Of a stretch of 64,000 nucleotides of DNA, positions 23,096 through 33,756 are shown in pieces. Each line of letters opens with the position of its first letter. Position 1 is the first letter of the stretch. This DNA comes from Isoetes taiwanensis. Taxonomy: Eukaryota > Streptophyta > Lycopodiopsida > Isoetales > Isoetaceae. The stretch is from positions 9,437,077 to 9,501,076 of the forward strand of contig JAJEKV010000039.1 of NCBI GenBank assembly GCA_021234155.1, written 5' to 3'. The notes below the pieces were generated by a model that did no database searches, was not told where the DNA came from, and worked only from the letters and a program-made list of their open reading frames with translations. Position numbers and translations under genes: made by a program.

Positions 23096-24120
23096 ACGAG
23101 CACTGCAAATCATGCGAGGAGCAATGCAAAAGAAACCTAATCGAGAGTATATAGAATGGATAATTTGCCAGTAGTAGTCTCTGCATATGTTAATGATATA
23201 GGTCTAGACAGGTCCATAATGAGAGCTCTATCTAATCTGTGTTTTCATCCATACACGACCATAAAGAAGAACATATCCAGTGGCATACAACTGCCATACT
23301 TAGATGTTGTTCAAATTTGAGCAACCACTTATTACACAATTGTTGTCATAATCGAAGATTTTGATTGACTGCCTTGGCTCGTAGTGATGCCTAGAGGTTA
23401 CTCTTTACATAATGATCTTGACCTATGCCATGGAAATTGCATAATCTCCACTCAACACCATTTGACTGAGATAAAACGAATTGAACTGAGTGGGAAATGG
23501 ATGATAAAAGTAGTCTCATGGATGCAAAATGCAGCCATCCTACTTTTATAATGCCTTGCAAGGACATTTGGGGGCTATAGTATGTTCTATAAGATGTAGA
23601 GCCTCTCAGTAGTAGGAAAGTTATTTCATAATTTGGATAGCAAAGAAAATTATAAGGAAGACAACATTCCAAGTATTTAATGGAAGACATCATTAGAATC
23701 AGTAAACTAAAGCTTTATGTACCATTGTGTTTATAATAACAAATTATTCAACTAGATTTACATGTGTGACGAAAGCTTGATGTGAAATGAAAGATATTGG
23801 GAGAGATAATGAAATGAGGAAGGTAAAAAATAGACCAAGGACTCTTATACCTATGACAAATGACAAAGGCAACTAGTGAAGAGTGCTTGGAGGTAAGCGT
23901 TTTGGGGAACACAAATTTAAAAACCCAAAACCAATTATAAAGGAAAATAATAAAAATATAAAATAATAAAAAAGGAAAGCCTTAAAGCAAGAAATAAAAA
24001 ACAAAAATACAAAAAGAAATGAAAGCATTGGAGAACGGGGGTGTGGAGATAAAAGGTGGCCACACTAACAAAGATTTGTTTCTTAATGAGAAAAAGGTCC
24101 CACTAGGCACGAAAAGGAGG
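23096..24120. other. AT-rich region upstream of the HD-ZIP III gene
   Basis: No gene recognised. Poly(A)-rich at 23930-24020. May contain distal promoter of the downstream gene. Confidence 0.4.
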
Positions 24121-24184
24121 GGGTACCAAAATGGGAGGGTACCAAATTGACCGGGTACCAAAATGGCAGGGTACCAAATTCACC
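24121..24184 (+). promoter_or_regulatory. Four 16-bp GGGTACCAAA repeats in the HD-ZIP III promoter
   Basis: GGGTACCAAA begins at 24121, 24137, 24153 and 24169, an exact 16-bp period. Units 1 and 3 continue ATGGSA, units 2 and 4 continue TTSACC, so the array is a 32-bp dimer present twice. Each unit contains the palindrome GGTACC with a GTAC core, the core recognised by SBP/SPL-type factors; binding is only a possibility since the flanks do not match the usual site. Lies about 800 bp before the start codon. Confidence 0.7.
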
Positions 24185-24384
24185 CGGCCCATATTAATGG
24201 AACAGAGTGGCCATGTAACGGTACAACAAAAGCAGCCCAAGGGTGACACGTGGCTACCTACCCACTAATCCCACCCCCACTATTCTCTGGCTACAATGCC
24301 CTTTTCCGACAGATACCTGCCGGCCGGCCGACCCGTTTCTGCACGCGCCGGCCGGCCTCCGGGAACGGCCCCACCTGTACCTTT

Positions 24385-24475
24385 ACCCGTATTGTACCTC
24401 CGTATCATACACCCGTATCATACCCGTCAGAGCCCCCGTACCCCATACGCCGTATACCCCGCCGTATCCCCCCTT
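24385..24475 (+). promoter_or_regulatory. CCGTA-rich, pyrimidine-rich tract
   Basis: About seven CCGTAT/CCGTAC/CCGTC words within 90 bp next to a GC-rich block holding two CCGGCCGGCC palindromes (24319-24358). Open frames across it (up to 123 codons, Pro/Tyr-rich) reflect the repeat. Probably proximal promoter or leader DNA of the downstream gene; a TATAAAT at 24734-24740 is a possible TATA element. Confidence 0.4.
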
Positions 24476-24853
24476 GAAGAAAACAAAGGCGTGGGAACGC
24501 AAACTAGATTGCAGCTTTGGCTATGGTGGTCTGTATACCGGAGCAGCTTGCTCCTTCTTTCCTGTGCCTTCCTTCGATCTTGAAGTCTGTTTCTTTCCGG
24601 ATTTGAGCTTCTGAATCTTTGCATCAGAAGAGCTGGTTTTCTGCATTTTTTCGGATTTTCGCTCCAGGAAGTTGAGTTTCGGAACGAATGATGCTTGATA
24701 TCATCATCCTCATCATTTTCCGATCGGTTTGAATATAAATCAGTCCCTGATCGCTCTGCAGTGGGGGATAATCCATTCCGGCACGGTCTTGATTGAATAG
24801 GACTTGTAGCCCCCTTGTCGGGTCTGCACCTTCGAATCTGGTTAACAGGATTT

Positions 24854-24964
24854 ATGCACTGCACAGCCAAAAATCGCAGCTCTGAAGCAGATTTTGCCGA
24901 TCTTGTTTGTGATGGAGAAGCTTTACAAGCTACTGGAATAGGATTGAATGGTTTATATGCTTGA
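24854..24964 (+). CDS. Upstream ORF in the HD-ZIP III leader (36 codons)
   Basis: ATG at 24854, stop TGA at 24962-24964, in the same frame as the main ORF and ending 15 nt before its ATG. Peptide begins MHCTAKNRSSEADFADLV. Two further upstream AUGs compete: 24912-24941 (9 codons) and 24948-25025 (25 codons), the latter overlapping the main start in another frame; a 14-codon ORF lies at 24688-24732. If transcription starts upstream of these, ribosomes must reinitiate or leak to reach the main start. Transcript start unknown, and a leader intron could remove some. Confidence 0.4.
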   Translation: MHCTAKNRSSEADFADLVCDGEALQATGIGLNGLYA

Positions 24965-24979
24965 GAAACGATTAGTATT

Positions 24980-27900
24980 ATGCAGGACCGTGGAAATGGA
25001 GGAGGCCGGTGGGATCAGCTGGTAGGGGGGAAAGAAAGTGGAATGGCCGTAATGAGAATGAAAGATTCAAACAAAGGGATAATGGATAATGGCAAATATA
25101 TCAGATATACGCCGGAACAGGTTGAAGCGTTAGAACGGGTTTACAATGACTGCCCGAAACCAAGCTCAATCCGGCGCCAGCAGCTTCTTCGCGAGTATCC
25201 TATTCTTGCAAATATTGAACCTCGCCAGATCAAAGTCTGGTTCCAAAATCGCCGGTATAACTACTCTTTCTTGCTTGGAAGTTGAAAATGTAAAGTCGGA
25301 AGGCATAGTATCAAACGTAACGACATATTGAAGAGATTAGCAAATTTCTGATACCAACTGGAGCTAAAAATTAAGGACAAGTTTCTGTTCTGATCACAAA
25401 TTATAGTAATCTTGAATTTTTTCTCTTCTCTGGGCTGGCCTGAGTCGGATTTCTGATTCAAGAAAGGCAATACTATTTGCAGGAGTATGATTTAGGATGA
25501 TTTTGTATTGACTAATCGAAATGCTAAAAGAATCATTCCTTTTTTCTACATCCAGGTGTAGGGAGAAGCAGCGAAAAGAAACATCACGGTTGCAAAGTGT
25601 AAATGCTTCGCTGACTGCTATGAACAAGATAATCATGGAAGAAAACGAGAGGTTAAGCAAGCATAGCTCTCAATTGGCATTAGAAAATCAATATCTTCGA
25701 CAACAGCTGACGCAACAGGCCAGTTCTGATCGGGATCAAAAATCTTCCCGGAGATACAGCGATCAGGTAAACAATTTTAAAAACTACTTTAGAATATGCA
25801 AAAAACTGAGTTGATCAGATGGATATATGGGTTTTGATTGATCATGCAATTGAGGATAAGATCCACATAATCTTTCTGCAAGACTCGGGAGAGGATCAGC
25901 AGTTTCATAACTGCTGACAAAGGGGAAAAAAAAAAGCACCCGCATGTAGATTATGATCAGAATAAACTCGTGCAAAATCTTGAATGCAAAAGGGGAATAA
26001 AACTTTCAGATATTTTGTTGCAGGCAACGGCATTAGCAGCAGCTGATCGAAGCCCAGATTCAGAAGTAACGGGCGGGTTACCTCAACATGTAACCACAAC
26101 GCCCCAGCATCCTCGGGATTCAAGCCCTGCAGGGTATTTTTCTTCTTCATCTTTTGTTTGATCTTTTTTTCTCCGAATCTTATTCTTCCACATATATTCA
26201 CACTTTTTTCACTTGCTCTGCCAAACAAATCCTACCCAATCGCTTGTACTTCCCCTTCATATCTCCAATTCTTGGTCTCCCCACGTGGTTTCAACTTGCA
26301 TTAATACTGATGAGGGATTTCTTCTACTTTTTTCTTCTTCCTATAGACTGTTGGCCATTGCTGAGGAGACTCTGACGGAGTTCCTCTCCAAGGCCACCGG
26401 CACTGCGGTGGATTGGATCCAGATGCCTGGGATGAAGGTTTAAATTCTCCACAATTTTCTTTGCCTTTGCCATTCGTTTTGTTTCTGATCTAAATATTAT
26501 GGTTTTTTTAATGTCCAGCCTGGTCCGGATTCCATCGGCACTGCCGCGATTACGCATGGCGGTACCGGTGTAGCTGCTCGAGCATGGGGCCTTGTGGGTC
26601 TTGAACCCTCCAAGGTATTTTATTCTGTCATGTTTTCATATTCTCTTGCCAATCATAAGCATTTGGGCAATTGAGATCTCTAATAGCTGATTATTTAACC
26701 ATCTGGGCATGAAAACTATGAAGAAATTAGCCCTGTGTGTATCTTTGTTCAATAAAATTCTTTTTCTTTGCAATTTAAGCATCTCGGTTCTGAGAATTCA
26801 CAACTGGGTAGCAAAATTTCTTTACAGGTTGCCGAAATCTTGAAAGATCGTCCTTGTTGGCTTCGGGATTGCCGACGATTGGAGATCCTTCGGGCTTTTC
26901 CCACCCCAAACGGGGGGACAATCGAGCTTATTTACACTCAGGTAATATACGCCCATGAAAAATGTAACCAATTTGTGATCAGTTTTTCTGTTCAATGCTG
27001 ATGCTAGCTTACATGATAGATGTACGCTCCGACAACATTAGCTCCAGCGCGAGACTTGTGGACTCTGAGATACACTACATATTTGGAGGATGGCAACTTA
27101 GTGGTAACGGCATTATTTTTCTCTTTCCCGCTTAATTTATTACAACAGTTTATGCACGAACAACAAACCTGGATTGGTTATTTGGTTATTATGTATGCGC
27201 CTGTATGCGGTTTGATTAAAAATTAACGACAGCGTATTGAATGTTGGGGACCATTAATTGTGTGGGTAACAGGTTTGTGAGAGATCTTTAAGCAACACTA
27301 ATGGAGGGCCAGCAATGAAGAATGCAGCAGAATTTGTCCGCGCAGAGATGCTACCAAGTGGCTACCTGATCAGACCTTATGAAGGTGGGGTATGCAGCAT
27401 TCATATTGTCGACCACATGGATTTAGAGGTAATTGTCAATCATTGCCTACCAATTTCATTAGTTAAATTAGTTTTAACCAACTGCTGTAACCTTTGTGTT
27501 CATGTAGCCCTGGAGAGTTCTTGAGGTGCTTAGGCCACTTTACGAATCATCAGCTGTGCTCGCTCAAAAAATGACCCTTGGGGTAAGAAAGTTGCATATT
27601 TTCTAGTTAAAATCCTACGGATAGAATCATGTTCCACCTTAGGTCAGCATAGAGGGAAAATTGTCCACAGTTATTAAATGGTTTATGACAGAGCAATAAG
27701 TCGATATCGAGTGTTGGACACCGAAACTTGACCATGGCTATGGGGTGGTATGTGTGTAGGCCTTGCGTTACTTACGACGGATATCTCAGGAGACAGCAGG
27801 AGAGAATCTACTTAGGAGTGGCCAGCAACCTGCTGCGTTGCGAGCCCTTAGCCAGCGCCTTGCCAGGTTGACAGATTGTACGCGTATTTCAAGTGGCTAT

Positions 27901-29768
27901 TCAACACCAGATTCTCATGGGTCTTGTTTTTCTTATTCTGATGACAGGGGTTTCAATGAGGCAGTCAATGGCTTTGCCGATGATGGGTGGACTTCTTTGG
28001 TTAATGACGGTGTGGACGACGTAACAATTGCCATAAACATGACCCCAACTCCTAGCCATGTTGGAGGACAGCTTGGAACAGACAGACTATGCTCAATTGG
28101 GGGTGGTATCTTGTGTGCAAAAGCCTCAATGTTACTCCAGGTTAATTTTCTGCCTGTCCCTTTCCTTGAGCTTTTTAAGCAGAGGTTTTAACATTTATGT
28201 AATTTTCCAGAACGTCCCTCCAGCCACACTCATCAGATTCCTGCGCGAACATCGTTCAGAATGGGCAGATTGTAGCATTGCTGCAGATGCAGCCCTAAGA
28301 GCGAGCAGCTACAATTTGGCGCTATCCAGAGGGGGCATTTGTGTTGGCCAAATCCCTCTCCCCTTAATGCATTCCTCAGAGGAAGAAGAAGTAATAAAAC
28401 TTGGAAATTGTGCATGCAGCAAGTAAAAAATACTAACACACTTACTGATTCTTGCAGTTCCTAGAAGTGATAAAATTGGAGGGACATGGTACTCAAGCTG
28501 GTCCAATCTTACCTAGAGAGACTGTCCTGCTTCAGGTAACAGAAAAAGATACCATCTCTGATCAGATATAAACTCCAGTTTTAGAAACTTAAATCACCTT
28601 TTCGTGCAGTTATGCAGTGGAAGTGACGACAATGCCGTTGGAGCCTGTGCACAGTTAGTGTTTGCTCCCGTAGATGCTGCTGTTTCAGATGATGTGCCAC
28701 TTTTACCATCTGGTTTCCGTGTGATTCCACTAGTAAACGGCCTGGTAAGCATGGTAAATTCGTTTGAATCATTATCCCTGTTATGCAGGCTCTAAGTTCT
28801 ACATAGCAGGACGGATATGGTGGTTTATCCCGCACTTTGGACTTGGCATCTACTCTGGAAGGTGGAGAAGGTAGCAGGTTTGCAGATGACGCCGCTGCGA
28901 CATCAAATATTCGATCTGTGTTAACAATGGCATTTCAGTTCGTGTTTGAGCCTCTCAATCGTGATGAAGTCGCAGCAAGTGCTCGCCAGTATGTCCGTAA
29001 CGTGATGGTTTCTGTGCAAAGTGTTGCCATGGCATTGGCATCCTTTCGTTTGGGCCCTAGGCTTGGTCCTCGTAACGTTGAAGCTCTAATCCTTGCTCAT
29101 CAGATCCTAAGGAGCTACAGGTACGTTTCTTTTAGAATAAATTGTTTAATTAATGTGCAGAAGCTACTTATAACTCTGGCACTCTGCTGCTGATCTTTCA
29201 GGGTCAACTTTGGGCTGGATTTAACTGAATCAGATCCAGGAAGTACTGATGCTTTCTGGCATCATAAAGATGCAATTGTTTGCTGTACTTGGAAGGTCTG
29301 TCTGCTTAGAAATGAGTACAGTATTATCTTGATGAAATAAATGCATATTCTGACAATGATTTTGATTTTTCTTCTAATAACAGGCCATTCCAGAGTTTAT
29401 ATTTGCAAACAGAGCTGGTTTAGAAATGTTGGAGAGCACTTGGTCTGATTTGCATGCCATTTCATGGGACAAAACTTTGGATGAAGCTGGAAAGAAAAAC
29501 TCTTTCAATGATGTGGCTCAAGTAATTCAACAGGCAAGTGTTTCTTTTTTTCCTATTTGAAAGATGATGACAATATCTTGTTAAGAACTTTAGGGGAACT
29601 GACTCAAAATGAATACAGGGGTTTGCATATCTTCAAGGTGGCATTAGGCTATCCACCAAGGGTCGGCCTGCTGCGTATGAACGTGCGGTGGCATGGAAGG
29701 TCTTGGATGAAGATGAGAATGCCCAATGCATTGCCTACATGTTCATGAATTGGTCATTTCTAGGATGA
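24980..29768 (+). CDS. C3HDZ: Class III homeodomain-leucine zipper (HD-ZIP III) transcription factor, 18 exons
   Basis: Land-plant regulator of meristem, vascular and organ polarity (PHB/PHV/REV family), nuclear. Exons: 24980-25254, 25556-25766, 26024-26133, 26347-26437, 26519-26614, 26828-26941, 27020-27103, 27273-27428, 27508-27582, 27760-27866, 27948-28140, 28211-28390, 28458-28535, 28610-28744, 28810-29120, 29202-29295, 29384-29533, 29619-29768; frames join without break, giving 869 residues. Homeodomain about 38-100 (IKVWFQNRR), leucine zipper about 104-146, START lipid-binding domain about 197-415, C-terminal MEKHLA domain about 725-868, ending in NWSFLG. All introns are GT-AG except the last (GC-AG). 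The mRNA carries a miR165/166 site across the exon 4/5 junction. Exon 10/11 are separated by a stop-free 81-nt intron; retention would give 896 residues. Slightly longer than angiosperm relatives (about 840). Start chosen as the first ATG in frame; 25043 (MAVMRMK region) is an alternative. Confidence 0.95.
26427..26528 (+). promoter_or_regulatory. miR165/166 complementary site, split by intron 4
   Basis: The 21-nt site consists of CTGGGATGAAG at 26427-26437 (end of exon 4) and CCTGGTCCGG at 26519-26528 (start of exon 5), encoding the PGMKPGP part of the START domain. After splicing it equals the site known in angiosperm HD-ZIP III genes. Only spliced RNA can be cleaved; the DNA and pre-mRNA lack a contiguous site. 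miR166 pairing limits HD-ZIP III activity to adaxial/central domains. Confidence 0.95.
27867..27947 (+). other. Stop-free 81-nt intron (possible exitron)
   Basis: GTTGAC...GATGACAG, 81 nt (27 codons), no stop in the reading frame. Splicing joins AG to G to make Arg directly before GFNEAVNGF, as in HD-ZIP III relatives, where R-GFN is contiguous. Retention would insert a 27-residue Ser/Asp-rich, Cys-containing segment between the START region and GFNEAV. The donor (AG/GTTGAC) is weak compared with the GTAAGT-like donors of neighbouring introns. Confidence 0.75.
29534..29618 (+). other. GC-AG intron before the last exon
   Basis: The donor reads CAG/GCAAGT, a near-perfect U1 match with GC instead of GT; the acceptor is TACAG/GGG. 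Joining restores QQGFAYLQGG of the MEKHLA domain. No nearby GT donor gives the frame. Confidence 0.85.
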
Positions 29769-30000
29769 CACACCAAAGGTGATGAGAACTTCCTAAATAT
29801 ATTAATATTAATACCTATATAAATCATATATGCCACTACTTATTGCCATATTTGCTTCTAATGGTATGGTGGTTGAGGAGACCACAATGACTCCCACATT
29901 TTGTATTTCTAGCCGTGTAATATGCCATGAATATGCCAGTTGTGCATAAATTTTGTTCATGTTGTAACTCTATCATAATACCTTATGACGATAATACATA
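29769..30000 (+). other. Presumed 3' UTR and flank of the HD-ZIP III gene
   Basis: AT-rich, no open frame; no canonical AATAAA seen in the first 230 bp. Confidence 0.4.
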
Positions 30001-31340
30001 CATAATCTATATATCAAAAGTATTATTATAGGAGAGATGTCTCCATGAAACTTGTTTGACTTGTAGAAGAAGTAAATGGTCACACAAAATGCATGCTTAT
30101 AAGAAAAATAACGATTGCATGCTTTAGAGACCAAGTGATAGTCGATTCATTATCATTATTGGTCATGTCTTGTAGATCAACTATCATTAGTGTTGACTGT
30201 GCTATGAGTCATTTTATCACCTCCTTTATGTGGAACATAAACTTAGGAGTTGGCACCAAACGTCAACATTAAGTTGTAAACATCAACATTAAGTTCTTGG
30301 TTTGATGATTTTGTCCTTATGATTTGGTAGTGGTTATTGTCTAGCAGAGCACCAGCAAGCATTTTGATATGAAATGGATTTCTAGTCAACCTATCCAATT
30401 TACTACATGGAAAGGTTTAACTGCTTTGGAATAATAGTTTGGTAGCAACGACTATTCTTCAGTTCGTACATTGGCGTGGCATTGCGATTAGGAATGTGCA
30501 ATATAGCATGCCAGTGTCCATCATTGCAGTAAACTTTTGAGGCAAGGTTCCTACTTCCAAGTCCTCCACATATCCAAGTTGATTAGTAGCCCCCTTGTGG
30601 CATTCCAATAACTATTTAGGGTACTTAATCCCATAGCCATTTAGTAACTTACTTCAATATTTCGATAAGAGTAGGAATAATACTACCAATGCGATTGGAT
30701 GTTAACAATCTTATTAGTTCCTCTGAAACTAAAAGTAGGCATTTTAAGGTAGAACTACCAAGTATCAACATTTCTCAACATTTATCAAATCTACTACATG
30801 GGAAGGTCACAATTTCCTTTGACCAACATCCTGACATAATGCTAGGGTTGATAGGCACTAGTGTGTTGAAAGGACTAGGTAGTTACTAGGAGCATGCATA
30901 TTGGACTTACACTCAGTATATAATCTATAGATCAAAAGTATTATCATAGGAGAGATGTCTCGATGAACTTGTTTGACTATTATTTGACTCATAAAAGAAG
31001 CAAATGGTCACGTAAAATGCACACTTACAAGAAAAGTAAAGAGAGACCAAGTGATAGTTGTCATGTAAACTATCATTAGTGTTGATTGTGCCATGAATCA
31101 TTTTATCGCCTCCTTCATGTGGAACATAAACTTAGAAGTTAGAACCGGAAGTCATTAAGTTCTTGGTTTGATGATACCTTTATACCTTCATCTCTTTGTT
31201 TGGGTCCCATAGGCCAATTTGTCACTCCGTAGACGATAAAAATATATTCGATTCTATGCTATTCTTTAGAATTTGGTAGTAATACTTGCTTCACAGAGAA
31301 CTAGCAAGTGGGGACATTCTGGTATGAAATGGATTCTTGC
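30001..31340. repeat. Diverged direct repeat pair (~390 bp), second copy interrupted
   Basis: 30001-30390 and 30918-31340 share TCAAAAGTATTATYATAGG, AAATGGTCAC, AGAGACCAAGTGATAGT, CCTCCTTYATGTGGAACATAA and TATGAAATGGAT in order. In the second copy about 90 bp (31176-31268) is inserted, and this insert is a plus-strand end of the CGTAGACGATAAAAA retroelement family. The 66-codon frame at 30689 between copies has no recognised domain. Confidence 0.7.
31201..31262 (+). mobile_element. Retroelement 3' tail, CGTAGACGATAAAAA family (plus orientation)
   Basis: GGGTCCCATAGGCCAATTTG then CCGTAGACGATAAAAA and a TATTC-type tail: the mirror orientation of the ends at 17.75, 21.8 and 33.77 kb. Only the last 60-90 bp are present. 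Confidence 0.65.
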
Positions 31341-31342
31341 CT

Positions 31343-31395
31343 TAGCGCCTGAGTGCCGCCTGAGCACCTGAGCGCCGCCTAAGCGCCCCGACCTC
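31343..31395. repeat. GC-rich GCGCCTGA minisatellite
   Basis: GCGCCTGAGTGCC / GCCTGAGCACC / TGAGCGCC / GCCTAAGCGCC: four to five imperfect 10-12 bp units, in an otherwise AT-rich setting; start of the leader of the downstream L1-like element. Confidence 0.6.
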
Positions 31396-32029
31396 CTCGC
31401 ACATGTAAGCCCCACCAGGCTCAGGTTTCAGCAGCAAGAAGTAGCAGCACAAGCCAAGGCCCGATTCTGCCAAAACCAGTTGCGATTCATGAGGTAGGCA
31501 TAATGCAAGTCATGGGGAGGATTCAGTACCGACCCTAGCTATGGCCCCAGTCAGTGTGGCCCCTTGATTCGCAGGAATACAACAAGCTTCAATGTCTGCC
31601 TCTGATTTCTGCCACGAAAAACTCTGCCAAGGCTTTGCTCAACGGCATATGCCGGCGGCACAGGTTTGCTTGCTTGGTTTAATTTCCCTGTTATCCCCTT
31701 TCACATCTGCCAATTGTGAATCCAGCACAGCAAAACAGGTGTCAAACTGATTCCTGATTAGGACTCACAGCGTCCATGGTAAATCCCATCGCCTTGGTTC
31801 AGCAACCCGCACCCTGCTCTATAAATCCCTTGATTCTTCGTAAATTCCCTTGATTACTCAAAGCCAGTCTACCTGTTGTGATATTTACCTTCCTACCTCC
31901 TGTAATCAGCTTAATAACTATCCTTATTTATGGCAAAACCATCCAGCCATATTAGATTTGAATTAGGATCCATTTAGACCCAAGAAGGTAATGCCAGATT
32001 AGCAAGTAGCCGGTTCACTTGCAAAGTTC

Positions 32030-33010
32030 CATGCCATGACCAGACGGGCATTCTAGCACACCCAATGGGGACCTTCTAAAGCCGTTTCTCAAAATTAGAG
32101 ACCAATTGAGCCCACGGCTCTCCGCAACAGAACATGATATATTATCACCTGCCTTGGAACAGAGATGTTTGCCCCTACTGTCATGATAGAAGGTAAGCAA
32201 TTCCTTCAAATATTGATTATGCTTTCTTCCAAGACTCTTCTGAATTGCCCTATAGAGCCACCATCCTACAGAGCCATCGTGCACAGATGCCAGTATACAG
32301 ACTGATCTAGGGGCAGACATGAGCACAGATGCCATGACTCAGGCAGGTCCAGCCTCATGCAAGGATACCATAATGACTGATGTACAGATACCTCTAGGTT
32401 CAGATACAGATTCTCACAGGCAGGGGGAACAGGTTCCATCTTCCATAGATGATCCCAAGCAAGATAGAGCATGAATCTGCACATAGTGGGGCTACCTGAA
32501 ACAGACTCTTGCTCAAATGCTGAAAGCCGTAAACTTTTTCAAAGATATCATGCACATTCAGCAGCCTAGTATCATCACCATAGCCTGGAGAGTTGGGGCC
32601 CAGAGACCGGATCGACCTCGTCATATGGTTTGGGCACTTCAACACCTCTCAGGACAGACTGTATGTGCTCCAGCACGGCAGCCATTTGAAGAATACTAGT
32701 TTCTCTGTTTAGGAGGATCTCTCCCCGATACAGTTGACTAGGTGACGGGGGGAGTTGTGTAAAGTCTGAGAGGCTCGACTGCAGAAAAAGTGGGCAGTGT
32801 ACAGAGAAGGCGCGGCTATCATTCGCGACCAGTAGCCTGAGAACCCCTGGCTGGGATATGCATAGTGCTTTCAGCATACATTAGTTATTTTTGCTATTTC
32901 TTTGGTATTTTGTTACGGGGCTTAGTCCCCATGCCATATTTTGTTTGGGCTTAGGCCTTTTGTTTTGTTGGGGTCGCATGCCTTCTTTCTTTATTCTTGT
33001 CTCGCTGTAG
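32030..33010 (+). mobile_element. Second copy of the RT-less L1-like ORF1 element
   Basis: Homologous to the minus-strand element at 14516-16471: the ORF1 N-terminal part (32030-32310), the uninterrupted junction at about 32310, the acidic linker, 'VGLPETDSCSNAE' near 32490, and the 3' region (GTTACGGGGCTTAGTCCCCATG and TTGGGCTTAGGCCTTTTG near 32914-32962). Stops interrupt ORF1. Similarity to the other copy fades near 32985. The same absence of RT in both copies suggests mobilisation of an already deleted form. Confidence 0.65.
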
Positions 33011-33439
33011 GCAAGTCGGGGGAATTTATACATAAGCAACAAGCTTTATTGCATGATATGCATTTTTTCGTCCCTGACTTCTACGTTTGATGCATGATGG
33101 TGAGATTCAATTATTTTCTTGAGATAATCCCAGTGTTTTTCTTCGTCCCGACTTCTATGTCGAGTTGGTGATATATTTGATGAGAAATATGCACCTCAAA
33201 CTAAGAATAATAAGGGCAGATTATATCTTACTTAGGTACTTTATGTTGCACCGTTTTCTACTATGGAATAATTCTTGCTAGAACCAAGCTCTTTCAATAC
33301 ACATGATTCTTTCAATAATGCTTTTGTTGAATGTGAAAATATTTCAAGGATGTTGCCATGTTTGTCTATCTATTTGGTTACATGTTGCTTTTGCGGCATT
33401 AAATTGTATAATGACATGCTAACTTATGCTGCAGAAAGC

Positions 33440-33520
33440 ACTAATTATGCTGGTTCATGATGATTTTAATGGATCCGATCTTGTGGGTTCTCGTGGACGA
33501 TAAAAAACTCTTATCTTATT
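33440..33520 (+). mobile_element. Retroelement 3' tail, CGTGGACGATAAAAAA family
   Basis: GTGGGTTCTCGTGGACGATAAAAAAC, the same terminus as the minus-strand fragment at 14430-14452. Confidence 0.6.
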
Positions 33521-33756
33521 AACCTATCCAATGTACTACATGGGGAGGTTCCATTAGCTCCAATGCAAATATCTGCAAGGTTCAAGCTTTCAAATTTTGG
33601 TAACCTGGGCTTTTGAAGCATTATCATACCAACATAATAATCTTTTATTTGGGAGATCTCACATCTTCTTGTAGAGGTCCCTTAATTCCGTTTACATTCC
33701 AAGACATGATCTTCGTCAGAGAAGTAGAGATTTATTTGTGCACAGACTTCAATTGA

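Noticed and set aside
24243-24614. 123-codon plus-strand ORF and overlapping frames upstream of the HD-ZIP III gene
   Set aside because: Pro/Tyr-rich composition comes from the CCGTA-word tract; open in several frames at once, no domain, no family.
24427-24870. 147-codon minus-strand ORF in the HD-ZIP III leader
   Set aside because: Antisense to the leader, low-quality composition, no domain; best explained as chance in GC-rich DNA.
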